Part shown: piece by piece, positions 14,939 through 27,160 of the stretch
Layout of the letters: every line of letters starts with the position of its first letter
Position numbering within the stretch: position 1 is the first letter of the stretch
From: Brachypodius melanocephalos
Taxonomy: Eukaryota > Chordata > Aves > Passeriformes > Pycnonotidae
Assembly (NCBI GenBank): GCA_013398615.1
Contig: VZSR01000028.1
Span: forward strand, 5,099,033-5,163,032
Length of the DNA stretch: 64,000 bases
Direction of reading: 5' to 3'
Translations under genes and position numbers: made by a program
Notes under the pieces: generated by a model
Seen by the model: the letters and a program-made list of their open reading frames with translations, nothing else
What the model was told of the DNA's origin: nothing
The model's database searches: none

Positions 14939-14955
14939 TTTTTTTTTTTTTTTTT
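14939..14955. repeat. Poly-T run (17 T)
   Basis: Homopolymer; no adjacent element identified. Confidence 0.95.
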
Positions 14956-15597
14956 GTATCTTGGCAATATTTCATAGCAAGTGTTCACTTCTCCCAGGTT
15001 TACACTTTTTAATACCTGTTCAAAATAAAACACTGCTTTTTTTGATGTAGTAAGGAAATAGTGTTGATATAAACCATACACTTTAATATCACCACATATT
15101 TGTGATGATCTTTTCCTTTCCCTTGCCTAATTTAGAAGTGAAATATTCCTTCCCTTATGCAAACACTGGTAAGCCTGTTTCTCTACTGTTCTTCTGTAAT
15201 TCTCAACAAAACCTGGCTCTCCTAAGAGCTAAATGTAATGACTGTAGTTCTGCTTACTCTATGACGATGTTAGGAAGCCAATTATTCATTCCATTCAGTC
15301 TAACTACAGCAAGATTTCATTGTATAATTGAATACTAATGAAAAGCTAGGTATTTTCACCATGGTTTGTCAGATTCTGAACTTCCACATTGTCTATAAAA
15401 AGTCTATAAAGTGTATCCTCATGATGGAGAAAGAGCAAGGATTGTGTATTAATCCACAGTATGGATTAACAAGTTGGATAGATATCAGTGAAATCAGGAG
15501 ATGCTGATACTGCTTAGCAGAAAAAACAGTCCACAGCACTGTGAACTTCTTCAACTGATCTAATGAAGTCAGGCTGGATTAAGATGTGCAGTAATCA

Positions 15598-15630
15598 CAA
15601 AAAAACCCCAAAAACCCCACAAAACCTAAC
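15598..15630 (+). repeat. A-rich ACCCC low-complexity tract
   Basis: CACAAAAAAACCCCAAAAAC and similar units; short member of the window-wide A/C-rich class. Confidence 0.7.
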
Positions 15631-16837
15631 ATTTAATTGTGAAGGAGTTATAAATATGCAAAAAACACTTTTAATTTTTTTTTCATTAATGAAAGGTTTA
15701 TTAGAAACTAGTTGAATTTCAGTGGCTGGGGAATTACATAGATCAGAAGCTACAGGGCTGATTGATTGGTATCAGTAATTGCATGGTCTGACTAAACACT
15801 TTCAGATTCCTGGTGTTATTGCTTCTTGTATCCAAGTGATTTTATTCTAATTTGTCTGAACAAAAAATGGAACAAAACCAAGTAACAAAGAAACAAAACC
15901 TCAAAACCTTCCCACAAAGGCTCAAGGTTTAATTTTTTTAATGTTTGGGTACAGATATAGAACACCTTTAATTACTGATTGCTCATAGTACATAGAACTG
16001 GCAAGAAGAAAGGTCATTGAAGTTTTCCTACTCACTCTTGAGTGCCTCTCTATAATGGTCCTAACTTACAGCAGGGAATGTGAGTGGTTGTTCTTAATAT
16101 TTACTGGCCTGATCTTACTCAAAGTGAGTTCTATCTGCTTTTTCCATGGCTGGAAGTAGACTTACCAATGAAGAGGCTGTGTCCTCTATTTTCAGCATTG
16201 GAATGGGCAGACAAACTGTTCCAGGAGGTGAGAGGATGAGTGGTACCTTTGTGATGGTAAAATCTTTTCCTTCTCCCACATTGTGTTGGATAAGAACATA
16301 GGAAGGGAATGGACAACCAGTAAAAGCAGAATAAGCTGTGTCATTCATTGAGATAGGCAGTATCAATCCTTACTCAGAACACAGCAAAGCTTCTGGTCCA
16401 AAGAAGCAGAAATCAGCACAGGACTGGTAACACACCTGCCAGTTACTGGCAGCTCCAGTTGTTATTTAATGCTGAAGTACAAATATAAAAATTTTAAAAG
16501 CACCTGATCATGTGGTTAGACAATGACAGCAATAAAAGTGATGTGAGTTTGGAGCAGTTACTTAAAACATGAAATATATCTATTATAGAAACAGAATGGA
16601 ATTTTTTTCTTTGTTAACCTAGAGATTCCAGTAGTTTAATAACTTGCATGGGAGTTGGGAATCAGCACATAGACATATAATATGAATACGCTATGCAAAT
16701 AGCCAAGTCTGGCCATTGAACACAAATGTAATTTGAGCAAATATGTCCAAATTGACTCAGAAAGTACTCAATTAAGAAAAAAAACCCCTTGGAAATAAAG
16801 AAGATTTAAAATTAACTGGTTTAGGATGAAACCATTA

Positions 16838-17027
16838 GGAAGGAAAGGAAGGAAAGGAAGGAAAGGAAGGAAAGGGAGGAAAGGAAGGAAAGGGAGGGAG
16901 GGAGGGAGGGAGGGAGGGAGGGAGGGGGGAAGGAAGGAAGGAAGGAAGGAAGGAAGGAAGGAAGGAAGGAAGGAAGGAAGGAAGGAAGGAAGGAAGGAAG
17001 GAAGGAAGGAAGGAAGGAAGGAAGGAA
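16838..17027 (+). repeat. Compound GGAA-type purine microsatellite
   Basis: About 190 bp of pure purine on this strand, in three blocks: a GGAAA/GGAAG mixed block (to about 16889), a GGGA block (about 16890-16928) and a nearly perfect GGAA block (about 16929-17027, roughly 25 units). It makes an artefactual open frame encoding Lys-Glu-Gly-Arg repeats. Such tracts are length-variable and consist of tandem ETS-factor core motifs (GGAA). Confidence 0.97.
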
Positions 17028-20000
17028 CTAAATTTACTGATTGTCTAGAGAAGATACAGTGTCAGTCTGCCAACATTGCCCTATCAATATCATACCATAA
17101 ATTACATTTTCATAGATGAACTAGTGGGGAATGCAAATGGTTTCATGTCTTGTACTGTCTTAAAACAAGTAATATATTAGGCACTCAGCACTGGCATTGA
17201 ATTGTATTCTTTTTGAAGCTCTCCACCTCTACTCTGCTGAACATTATTTATTGCTATCATAGGCCTTTAGAAGTTAAGATGTATTTCAAAATAAAATTAT
17301 TACTTGCTCTTGGAATTTGGATGGAGGTTTTTATTTGTTTTAAAAAAATAGATGAATATCTCCTATCAGACTTTCCAGGGTTATCAAGAAAGGCTTACTT
17401 TCCTATCAATTTGAATCTTAAGCATCTACCATGAATTTAAACTGGTTCTTAAAGAAGATTAAATTCATTTTTATTGCAAATATGGCTCTTTTCCAGCACC
17501 TTTGGGAGAAGAAAGGCAGATGAAAAAGAGAACATGATGTGAGCACTGAAAAGATGAGAGGCACACAAAAAAAGTGAACTGCTGAATTTACTGTCTAGCT
17601 ATAATGAGGTATTGCTTAACAATTAAGTTAAATTATGCAGCTGTTTCCTAGTATATTGTGCTAATGCATCTGAGAAATTACAATTTTCTGATTGAAGAAC
17701 GTTATGTGGAGGAAACTGTAGCATTCCCCGTCCCTGCAACAATTCATTTCATGATTAAAAAAGGAAGCCAGTATTTTTGCAGCTGTCAGGAATAGGCAAT
17801 AAAGGATGACAACCCAAGGGGGCCTGTTAGTCAGTGCCACAATAAAATAATCCCAAACAAAAGCTGCAGAAGGATATAAGCTTGCAAGGGCAGCAATGAC
17901 TCGCAGGCACAGCTCCTGGGTTTCTGTGGTGAAGTGGCTGCAGAGCCCAGACTGACAGAAACAGGTTTGAATGTTTCAAAGAGAAGTGATGCCACACATG
18001 ATGCTTCAAAGACAAGTGCTCAAAAATTTCAGAGAACTCTTAACTCAATGCTTTAAAGCCAAAATTGCACATACATTGGGGGTATGCATCAGCTAAAAAA
18101 AAAAAAAATAAACCCTCCCCCCAAAAAACCCCAACCCCAGCTTTACTAGTCAGGAAATCCTAATTATCTTTACATGTCAAAAAATAAATTTGCTTGAGTG
18201 AGGACTAAGTGAAAATTGAAAATTTGTAAAACTAAATAATATTAAAAACATAAACCCAAGGAAGTGCACTGGTGTTCCAAATTTTGCATGTGGAATGTGC
18301 TCATGGGAAAAATAGTTACATAAAGCAGAGAAGAAAATGGGTATGTTAATTGGAGCAGGTGGCTTAGATTTTATTACTTCATTTTTGACCAGCTTGAATT
18401 CTTGAGACTATTTAAAATTCCAGACTAACAAATTCATAGATAAATCTGTATTACCCATTGTTTAAACTTATTTATGCATAAAAATATCATAAACCCAAAA
18501 AACTCTAGATGAAAACACATAATAGCTTTTGAGTAAAAATGAAAGCTTTTCAGTTAACATCCATACTTCAGATCAGCCTTTTATTCTGATCATCTGTTTT
18601 GCATGATTCTTTTGTTTTAATCAGCATTCCCTTTTAAAAAAGGTTGAATTGGGGGAAAATATAATTTTATTTCACATTTCATGAGCTTGAATAACATAAA
18701 ATGAGGTTGTGCCATGCTTCATGACCATGAATATTTAAGCATTTTCTATAAATACAGTTGCTTATTTTTGTTTTAATCTTGTGAAAAAGCACTGCCTGGA
18801 AATGATAATGAAGAAGCCTAAGAAAATACCATTTGGAATAATTCTTGCTTTTGTTTTTACCAGTTGTTCCACAAAGGCAAAGAAGATTTGGCCTTTTAAT
18901 TTCCTTGAGTGACCTAATTCTCTAAGTTTCTACTGTACATATTTTTTATGTTGAGTTACATTATTACACGTGAGGAAAAAATTTTATGATCAAGTGAATT
19001 TCAAAGGGTTTTTTTCAATTTTTGCACTATTTATCTAGTTTGTGTTTATGAGGGTGAGACTGATGGCACCTTTTCTGAGGCAATGCCTGGAGAAGATACT
19101 TTTTATCTGATGGGAACTTTTCTCTGTTTGAGAAAAAAATCCTTGGTCTGCTCTGAAATATTCAGTGTCCTTCCCTTATGGAGGACCATTGTGAACAATT
19201 GACCCCTCTCCAGAGGTTTCCTATTGTTCCTTTCTCCCTGCAAGCTAGGAACAACAGGGTTGGTAGGGGATTGTAGATTTAGCCTGAGCACCCAAACGCT
19301 GACACAATGGAAAAGCATTCCTTTTGGATGTGTCTGTTTGCTTGGTACATCTTTGAGCTGTCGTTGCTTTTATGCACTTTTTCATGAGCCCACCAGCCAG
19401 CTTTGTCCTTTTGTTCATGCCCACTTGTGCCTGCTGCAGAGATGGGAGAGCCTTGGGCTTTGCAAGGGCATGCACTTGGCAAAGAGGGAAGAGATGAGGG
19501 GGAATATACTAAAATAAAGGCAGGTATTGCTGCTCTTTGGCATAGTATGTGGAATTGGAAAAAAATCAGAATGAGAAAAAATCAGCTATTACTACAGGAG
19601 CAAATCAGGGAAACATTAAATCAGTCTGCAACTCTGAAGTACCTTTCTTGTCAACATTTTTTCTTTCTCTCTTCGACTGAACAGGAAATCTGGAGCTAGT
19701 TTGGTGAGGCTATCCTAAGTATGGAAATGCTAAACAAGACAGGGAAATAACCACTGGCCTTGCTACCACAGCTCTTATGCTTCCAGTGACAGTATTTACT
19801 TTGTGTTACATGTTTGTTTCAGAGCAATATTCAGACAGACCCTTGACTGTAAACTCTCACGACTTTCACTGTCTGCTATAAAAATGTCTTTTTTCTGTGA
19901 GGGTGTCACCTCTGTGAAGCCAGGTCCTTCCAAATGATGGAGTTGAATAGAAAGAATAATTACATGAGATGCACTTGCCTGTAGGAAGTGAGATGAGAAC

Positions 20001-20955
20001 CAGTGTTACCACTGCATTGAACCATGTAACAACCATACAGATGTCACACATGGTGTCTCTTGTATAAATGTGCCTTTTTATTTAGACACCTGAATAGAAA
20101 TGTCTATGGCACGTTCATAAGCACAATGGAGTATGTGTGCTGATATTATAAAAAGCATAAGTAAACTCTTTTATGTGCTAAGTACAATTCTGAGTCTTAT
20201 AAATATTGCAATATGTTACTAATTACTTGTGTTGTGGCCATATAATAACCACATTGAATTTATGCTTCTCAAAATGGGAGGTTACCACAAAAGTTGTCAC
20301 AGACTCTTAACTAGTGTCATAAATATTCCACTGTAATCTATACAATAAGAAATCTTTCACTGCCTCTCCCCTGAAGGTATATTATTCAGTTTTCAGAGTT
20401 ATAGCACAGTGATAATTTAGAGCTTAATGTTGTTTTGCCACTAAGGTAGCCAAGGGTTTTATAAACAACTGCCCAAATGTTAAAAATACAGAAAGCACTC
20501 ACACAGGTGTGATATTGGCTCCTTGCTTTCTTGCATTACTTTGGTTGTTTATCTTTTTTCCAACAGACCAATAAAACATTTTTTATTCTTATTACCATTT
20601 TTCAGTGTAGATCATCTGAGTTTCTCAAGCAGTGCTGGTGAAAATTACCTGTGCCTTAGGCTCAGTTCTACAGTGAGCACAGTGTTCTAGGGAAACTCCC
20701 AATACAAATCTGCTCTTTGACACAGAGTGGTGTAGAAGTGATGTTGAGCCACAAACTAGGAGACACAGCCCTGGAAATGGGTTTCATTTTAAATGAAGTA
20801 GGCAAAACATCAACCTGAGAAACAGTGATGTCCATAACCAGGATAAAAGTCAACATTAGCAAGCAAACTGTAGCAGGAAGGGATGAGTAGACACTTCAGA
20901 CTTTTAATGCTTACCTATATGTATAATAGTAGACCAAATTCAGCTCTTTTTCTCC

Positions 20956-20972
20956 TTTTTTTTTTTTTTTTT
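20956..20972. repeat. Poly-T run (17 T)
   Basis: Homopolymer following a CTTTTTCTCC shoulder; no adjacent element identified. Confidence 0.95.
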
Positions 20973-21109
20973 GAGGGACTAATTAATTTTATTAGCGAGT
21001 AAGTAAATTCAGCTGCGAATCCTAGAGAATCTAATGACTTCCAGAGATTCAGAATGAATTCAGCAATAAAAGCTAATTAGAAGGGAAATGGATGCCTAAA
21101 GTATCCCTG

Positions 21110-21360
21110 GTGTGCATAAAGAAAGAGCATAAAGACCATTAATTGAAATTAAAATTTAACAGTAGCCTAATGCTGCATGACATAAAATTCCATCTGTTGT
21201 GCAGAGCCACTAAACAAAGATACATGGGGAATAGTGCGTGGAGCCTCAGCTCTGCAGCCAGTCAATGAGTGTATTTTAATGTCAGATCACCCCACACAGG
21301 GAGAAGTTCAGAGGAGTCAGTTTAGGGCGTGATAATTTCTGTAGCTACTGAATCAGAGAG
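21110..21360. promoter_or_regulatory. Candidate conserved non-coding element
   Basis: Repeat-free stretch with TTAATTGAAATTAAAATTTAA, GCTGCATGACATAAAATTCC and two CpGs (GTGCGTGG, GGGCGTGA). No supporting frame. Called from texture only. Confidence 0.2.
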
Positions 21361-24205
21361 AAAAAAACTACAGGTGATGCTGCATTAGTGAGACATTCTA
21401 CTTTTTAATGAAGTAGGTGGGTGTTCTTCCTGATTTTTTTCCCCCTGACAAGTGCAGAACAGGTATCCCTGCCTTTTAGTACATATAGGCTGTGAAATCT
21501 TTGTCCAAACCATTTCTTAGAGGCGCCTCTGTGGTGCAGGCACAGAAGCAGAAACAAAGTCAGTGTCCTTTCTCACAGCATCTCATCTGAAATGTCATGG
21601 AAGTTTCTGCAGAGCACGTGTAGGGAAGTAAATGAGAGCTTTGAACAGCTTCTCCTGGAATGTCTGACTCCTTGTGCTATCCACAAAATGTCTGGGAATG
21701 CCTTTTTTGCTGTTTGTTTTTGAAAGATTGATTAACAGTGATTGCTGTAATGACTTTCAGTGCACACATCTGTGGAATGAATTCCCCAGAAACAGTTTTC
21801 AAAACATGGACTGATCTATTGGTTAAAGGTGGTTACACTGTACTTTCATTTCCATATTAAATGAACACAGCCATAATAATTCCAAGAATTCCATGACTAG
21901 ATACATGCAGCAACCAAAAAGAGTCTTGTTTGTTAAATGACATACAAATTAGTTTATTTATAGAGGATTTATAATTACTGAGAAATTTCCAACACAGTGA
22001 TTTTACTTTCAGGCTTATGTGTTGGACTGGAAAAGCAGCCTTTCTGAAAGTGAGTCTAACAAAGTGATTGCATGATTCTCAGCACAACATGACTGTGGAC
22101 TCTGATTGTTATGTGAATATTGTGCATGCTGAATAGGCCATAATGTCAAATTAGATGCTATTTGAGATTCATATGGTACATTTTCTGAATGCCTACATGT
22201 GCATTAGTAATTCAGCGCTTGCATTCTGGGACATCTCTCAATGCAGAGCTAACAGCTACCACAGAACACACACAGTGAAAGAAAATAAGAGATTGCATGG
22301 AGAGTCACCATCACATTGTGTGGATTGAAAGAAAAATAGGTCCTTTATACAAAAAAAGTTATCTAAGCAGAGATCAAAACAAAGATTGTCTACAACAGGA
22401 AATTCTGTGAGTTAGCAGGAAGGGGAAGAACTACAAAGATAAAAACAAATTCACATTCAGCAGTTTTAGGTGTGTTTAGCTGAAGGTAATTAAACATTGG
22501 ATGAAGCAGCAGCAAAATAAGGGGGGATGACCTCTTTTTTGGTCTGAGAGCCAGGTTCACTGCTGTTCACAGTGCTTTTAATCATTTAGAATACACAAAA
22601 TAAAAGTATAAACAAGTTGCTAATGAGGATATTTCTAACTTGGTTTTGCAAATTTACCCAAAAGAAGAACTAGAAGGTTTTCGCATAGAGTAGAAAAATA
22701 GTGTTATAAACTGAACTACCCATATTTCCTGAGGGAGCCAGCAGTTGATGCAACAGTAATGATAAACAATGATATTAAAATGCAAAGACACAACAGGTGT
22801 AACAAGGTTTTGCCAGGTTGGCAGCCACTCTATGCCAGGCAAAACCAGGTAATTCAACTGCAGGATATTCTGTGAGTTACAGAAGAGCTCACCGGGCAGA
22901 TGGGGCAGCCAAGGCAGGAGGTGTGACAAAATTGTCTGCTTTGCGTGTCCCTGCTCCCTTCCTGGAAGGCCACTCTGTGTACTTGGCTCTAGCTGGCCCC
23001 TCATCCTGTTCCCTTCCTCTCATTGCTCCTGCCCTGTGTGTTTGTGAGCTGCAAAGCACTGCAATGACTTTAGAGTTAATTTGTTAATAAGAAATGATGC
23101 ATCTCTTAAGTCATTCTTTCTCTAAGTATCCCCGTAAGAACAATTCTCTGGATGGGCAGCTATTTTCCAACATTTCCTAAAGTTCTTGTCATTGCAGCCC
23201 TTAGACTGGGTGTTTGCTGGAATATTTATCTAATTTTTGCTTTTTTGATATCAATATTTGATTCAAAGTACCTGTCACAGTGTTTGTCTTATTCCCAAAA
23301 GGTTAATTTGGGATGAAAGAGATAAGTGGCTGGCTATATATTTGCAGCAGCAGAGTTAGGTATCCACACAACCTTTCCTGACTCTCCAAATTGTGTTTAG
23401 GTTCAGTGCGCCTATATGAAGCCTGTGAGACTGTGCTAAACCAACTGTCTTTAATTCTTCTCCCAGTAGTAATCTTCATCTGTAATTAATTGTAAGGTGT
23501 ATGTATAAATAATATTGCCCACTAGTGACATATCTGACAGCTCCCATATGCAAATGTCCCTCCCTTTCAGCCTAGGTGTAATCATTATGTACATAGTATT
23601 TATAAACATATGGCAAATCATTTCGTAGAATTCATTTCAGTATTGCAGGATACTTGGGAAAAATATTTTAAAAGCCATCTGCATGCAAGATAATGAGAGG
23701 TGTGACAGGCAGGCTGCTCACTGTGAAAACCCTCATATCTGCTGCATTATTGCACTTGTCCTTTCTCATCATGCAATGACAAAATATGGAATTGTTACCC
23801 TTTCCTAGAGCTTCAGCTTTTGAATCATGGACATTATCAACAAAAAATGGGCATGTAGGTAAAGCTAATAAAGTTTCTTTTCCCATTTGATTTGCTTTTA
23901 AAAACATACTGATAGATTTAGGTTCTTACAAAAATTAAAGAAAAATGAGATATTGCTTTAAAATTTGACAGCAAGATAGTTAACATCAGTCTGTCACATC
24001 TCTCCACAAGATTAATTTGCATGATGGAAGCATTTTCTGTGTCATTATCCAGAAGGAGAACTGCAAAAAGAATACTAACTTCCATATTTTTCCTTTTTTT
24101 TCCCAAATATCTTGTATAAAACCACACTGTATTGAGACAAAGAAAACTTAATTGTCAAACTGCAAAAAATCCCTAAGAATGAACATGAGTGGCAGAGTAT
24201 TTCAC

Positions 24206-24463
24206 CTCAAAAAAGTTGTAAACATAATCTGCACGTGCTTCTTGAGATGTTGTGAAATTGGTGTCCATGGTAATATCAACATAACAGTCTTGTTTATCAA
24301 ATATTTTTATCTTTAAAATGTTTGTTAATACTTTTAAATACTTGTCCAGTTTGGGTGTCACATATAGAATGATGTTTCCAGTTTCGACCTCATGGGTCAA
24401 ACCCACCATTTTCAAATCAAGTTTTTTTACCTTTTTTGTATACACTGTCCCCGTGAGAGAGCA
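24206..24463 (-). CDS. Candidate internal coding exon, unidentified protein
   Basis: Reading the minus strand, an AG at 24465-24464 is followed by 258 nt (exactly 86 codons) without a stop, ending in GAG immediately before GTGAAATAC, a good splice donor. An in-frame TAG overlaps the proposed acceptor, so the open frame begins where the exon would. The peptide is rich in hydrophobic/charged alternation (for example GNIILYVTPKLDKYLKVL and DCYVDITMDTNF), which suggests a folded beta-rich domain rather than low complexity. Both ends would be phase 0. The upstream pyrimidine tract is only moderate (a T-rich stretch around 24475-24490). I do not recognise the family and assign no function. Codon use keeps A/T third positions like the surroundings, so a chance frame remains possible. 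It could pair with the other minus-strand candidates at 25.0, 40.2 and 41.2 kb. Confidence 0.4.
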
Positions 24464-25029
24464 CTAGTGTATGGCTACAAAATGAAAACAATGGGGTATT
24501 TCACCAAAAATCCTCAAATATCCAAAGCACCAGGGAGAGTTAGTTAACATGTTTTTCCCCCAGAAGATGTAGTCTTTATGAAAAGGCAATCAGCTAGGCT
24601 ATTCTGAAGACTTATTCCAAATGAAATCTCCCTTTCTAAATTTATTTTCTCCAGCTAAATCTACGGCTAAATTTGGTATACTCCTAAAGAGATTTAGATT
24701 TTATGCCCATGTTTTAAGGCAATTGAGAGACCCATGGTTTAATATTTTTTAATGTTCTTTCCTGAAGCAATTGTGTTTGACTGTTCTTCCAGGAATCAAT
24801 TTTCAAGGATGCACAGTCAACTCACTTTTATTGCAACCCATTTCAGCCATTAAGCAGCATAATTTCAGCTACCATGGAAATCCTGATTAAATCTCCTGGT
24901 TTTATTTTGACATTTCAGCCTTGCCCCGACAACTAATTGCTAGTTTGGTTAGGCATCAAAGGGGCATTGAATCTTTGGAGTAAAAAACAGAATGAGACTG
25001 CAAGTTGGAAAATTATGGATGGCACTCAC

Positions 25030-25075
25030 CCGCACTTGGGGCTCGGTACATCAACATCCATGGTTCCTTCATCCT
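25030..25075 (-). CDS. Possible short exon ending in a strong splice donor
   Basis: The minus strand reads GCGG/GTGAGTGCC at 25033-25021, close to the vertebrate donor consensus. The frame ending there stays open back to 25112, where a TAA closes it. The only AG inside that space that could serve as acceptor is at 25077-25076, which gives a 46-nt exon. A second frame contains an ATG-started short peptide ending at the same donor, so a first coding exon is an alternative. The segment has three CpGs (25031, 25044, 25098), more than its flanks. The call rests mainly on the donor. Confidence 0.2.
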
Positions 25076-25460
25076 CTGAGCATGGTGGTGACCAGTTCGA
25101 GAAACATTTGGATTAGATGGCAAGTGTTAACATAATTTAAGAGCAGCTTCTGTCAAAGCAAGGTTTGGGCCGAGGGGCTGCTTGGTGGTGTGGAGAGAGG
25201 GTGGGAGAGGGAACCTCCTGCCTTCTGTGGGCACCTTGGAAAACGGTTCCTGTGGTGCCCAGTGTGGAATTGCCCAACGCCACTTGCTCAGATGAGGGCA
25301 AGGTTTGAAAAGTGTAAATGTTACAGGTGGGATGTGAGTCCCCAGCTTGGCCTGTGCCCTCATGGCCTGTGCTGGCCCTATGCAGTGAGGGGCCGGTGCT
25401 GGGGGGCTGCTGGGCCCACCTGAGGGGGATCAGCACTGAGGCTGCCCTGGCCACATCCAG

Positions 25461-25540
25461 CTGGTTCCAGCCTGATCCAGCCAGTTCTAGCTGATTCCAG
25501 CTTGATCCAGCCAGTTCTAGCTGGTTCCAACCTGTTCCTA
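25461..25540 (+). repeat. 30-bp minisatellite, about 2.7 copies
   Basis: Unit 1 (25461-25490) and unit 2 (25491-25520) differ at only two positions; unit 3 (25521-25540) is a partial copy with further changes. Each unit is built from 10-bp subunits ending in CCAG or CTAG (CTGGTTCCAG, CCTGATCCAG, CCAGTTCTAG), so a 10-bp ancestor is likely. It lies inside a GC-rich block. Confidence 0.9.
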
Positions 25541-25626
25541 CTGCCCGCAGAACACAGCCAAGCCCTCAGCCATTGGCATGGTAATCCTGTTTGAGCTCCA
25601 GCCCTCAGGCCGCGAGGAGAGCGGGG

Positions 25627-25647
25627 AATTATCTGGTGAGGATAATT
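25627..25647. promoter_or_regulatory. Perfect 7-bp inverted repeat with paired GATA motifs
   Basis: AATTATC and GATAATT are exact reverse complements separated by TGGTGAG, giving two GATA cores facing away across a 7-base loop. It could be a paired GATA-factor site or a chance hairpin. Confidence 0.3.
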
Positions 25648-25924
25648 GGGCGTGTTCCAGCAGGGATTCTGCTTGGTGAGGCAGAGCCTGTGTCAGGAGC
25701 AGCTTCATCCCCGGAGGGCTGTGTCCTGATAGGGGAAAGCCATGCTGGAGCAGCCCCTGAGGAAACGGGAGCTGCAGACAGGAGGGCTGTGCTGGCCCTC
25801 ACCCCATTGTCCCTGCCCTGCTTGGGGTGGGAGAGCAGCTGGCACTGAGGTGGTGGAGTAGAGCTTGGGGTAAAGGGGTGAAAAAGGTGTTTTAAGCTTT
25901 GTCTGTGACTCTATCTTAATTGTC

Positions 25925-25942
25925 AAAAAAAAAAAAAAAAAA
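25925..25942 (+). repeat. Poly-A run (18 A)
   Basis: Homopolymer close to the downstream edge of the GC-rich block. Together with that block it superficially resembles a retrocopy tail, but no AATAAA or duplicated target site is evident just before it. Confidence 0.95.
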
Positions 25943-27078
25943 GGTTAGTGGGTTTGCTCAGCAGACAATGGGATGTCTTTGCCTTGGGTTTACCAACCCC
26001 TTGGGTGGAGAAATGCAACCTGGGCATCCCTCAGGGGAGGAGCTGACATTCCCACCTGAGTGCAACAAATGCTGCTTTAAGGATTCTTTTGTGTTCTTCA
26101 ATGTCCTGCAAATTTTCTTTTTATCTAGAAGGAAAAAAAAACCAAACCCAAGTCTGTATATTTTGTCTCCCAGGTATTGTCACGAAGCAATTTTACACTT
26201 CAAAAGTATTATTCCTGTCACCTGAGGGGTTTTGGGTTTTCTTTTATACATTTCTATTTGTAATTACATGTAAATGGGATGTAAAACTAGATTGGTGCTA
26301 GTTTCTCTGTTGTGATAGTAGGATATCTCTAAAACTATTCAGAAAAGGTTTTGAATTGACTGTATCTTTTACTCTACCTGCTGAGAGAGTGTTAGTCAAT
26401 TTAAGAAAATGGAGAGAAGTGCAGCTCTAGCAAATGTTTCACGTTTCTCTAAATTTTTATCACTTCTGGACCAGAATATAATTGTGACAATATAAATCTG
26501 ATATGTCTAACCTATTGCTTCATTGTTACTATAATAGGGGGAGAGGAGACTAGAAGTTTGTTGTCCATTTGGGGTTTTTAAATTTGTTTTAAGCAGTCCT
26601 CTTCAGAAGTTTGATGGTTTGCTTGGTGCCAGGCATTTGAATGAATCTGTAGTTAAATTGCAGTTTATTTTTTTGTTTGCTTCAGATGCGCTGGGTCACT
26701 TTCTAAGACATCTCAGTTGATCAGTACTGGAGTGTCATGTGTATATTTGGGGTTGCATCCGACCATTTATTTTCATAAGTTAATAAAATATTTTGCAAGA
26801 CTCTCCCACAGTCAGTATTGAAGTCAAAACAGATGACAACATCTATCTTGAAAATATAGCTATTCTGATAGCTGAAATTTTCTCTCCTTCCTGTATTTAT
26901 TCCTGCCTCCTACTGCAAGTGTTTGACCTCATATTTAATACTGGCACCACTTTGTGTCTACTCTTTGTTGCAGCATTTGTATGACCTAAGAACATGCTTT
27001 GCATTTTTGTGATGTTCCCTACTGATCTTGCCAAATAGTGAGCAATCTCTTGTTAAACCTCACTTCTATCAGAGATTG

Positions 27079-27160
27079 TAGAATCATTAAGGTTGGAAAA
27101 TACCTGCAAGATGGAGTCCAACTGTTAACCTCAAAGTCTAACTGAGACATAAATATTGCG
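27079..27160 (-). mobile_element. CR1 LINE remnant, reverse orientation
   Basis: TAGAATCATTAAGGTTGGAA then AATACCTGCAAGATGGAGTCCAAC and GTTAACC follows the reverse-complement CR1 3' end pattern (GAATCAT, GGTTGGAAA, CCAAC). Divergence is substantial and the far boundary is uncertain. Confidence 0.65.

Larger units (their letters stand above)
8255..16830. other. AT-rich non-coding sequence, no gene seen
   Basis: Unique sequence with homopolymers at 12482, 13644 (T12) and 14939. An octamer-like ATGCAAAT lies near 10755. Open frames are short and overlap on both strands (for example 11200-11850) without exon signals I trust. Confidence 0.6.
17030..24180. other. Non-coding sequence, no gene seen
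   Basis: Unique AT-rich DNA with poly-A at 18095 and poly-T at 20956. Slightly GC-richer islands at 19380-19500 and 22810-23050 give short opposing frames on both strands, as expected by chance. No transposon ends found. Confidence 0.6.
25140..25880. other. GC-rich block around the minisatellite
   Basis: This roughly 740-bp stretch is clearly richer in G and C than its AT-rich flanks, with several CpGs near 25171, 25390 and 25609-25652. It holds the 30-bp minisatellite and overlapping open frames on both strands, none with a protein I recognise. GC content alone explains frames of this length. It begins only about 60 bp from the possible exon at 25030-25075. Confidence 0.6.

Noticed and set aside
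16826..17119. 97-codon plus-strand frame of Lys-Glu-Gly-Arg repeats
   Set aside because: Produced entirely by the GGAA microsatellite, whose repeat units lack stop codons in this frame.
22654..23087. Opposing 116- and 89-codon frames
   Set aside because: Both strands open across the same GC-richer patch, as expected by chance; neither peptide is recognisable.
25140..25942. GC block plus A18 run as a retrocopy with tail
   Set aside because: No recognisable parent gene and the A run is about 60 bp beyond the GC block without AATAAA just before it.
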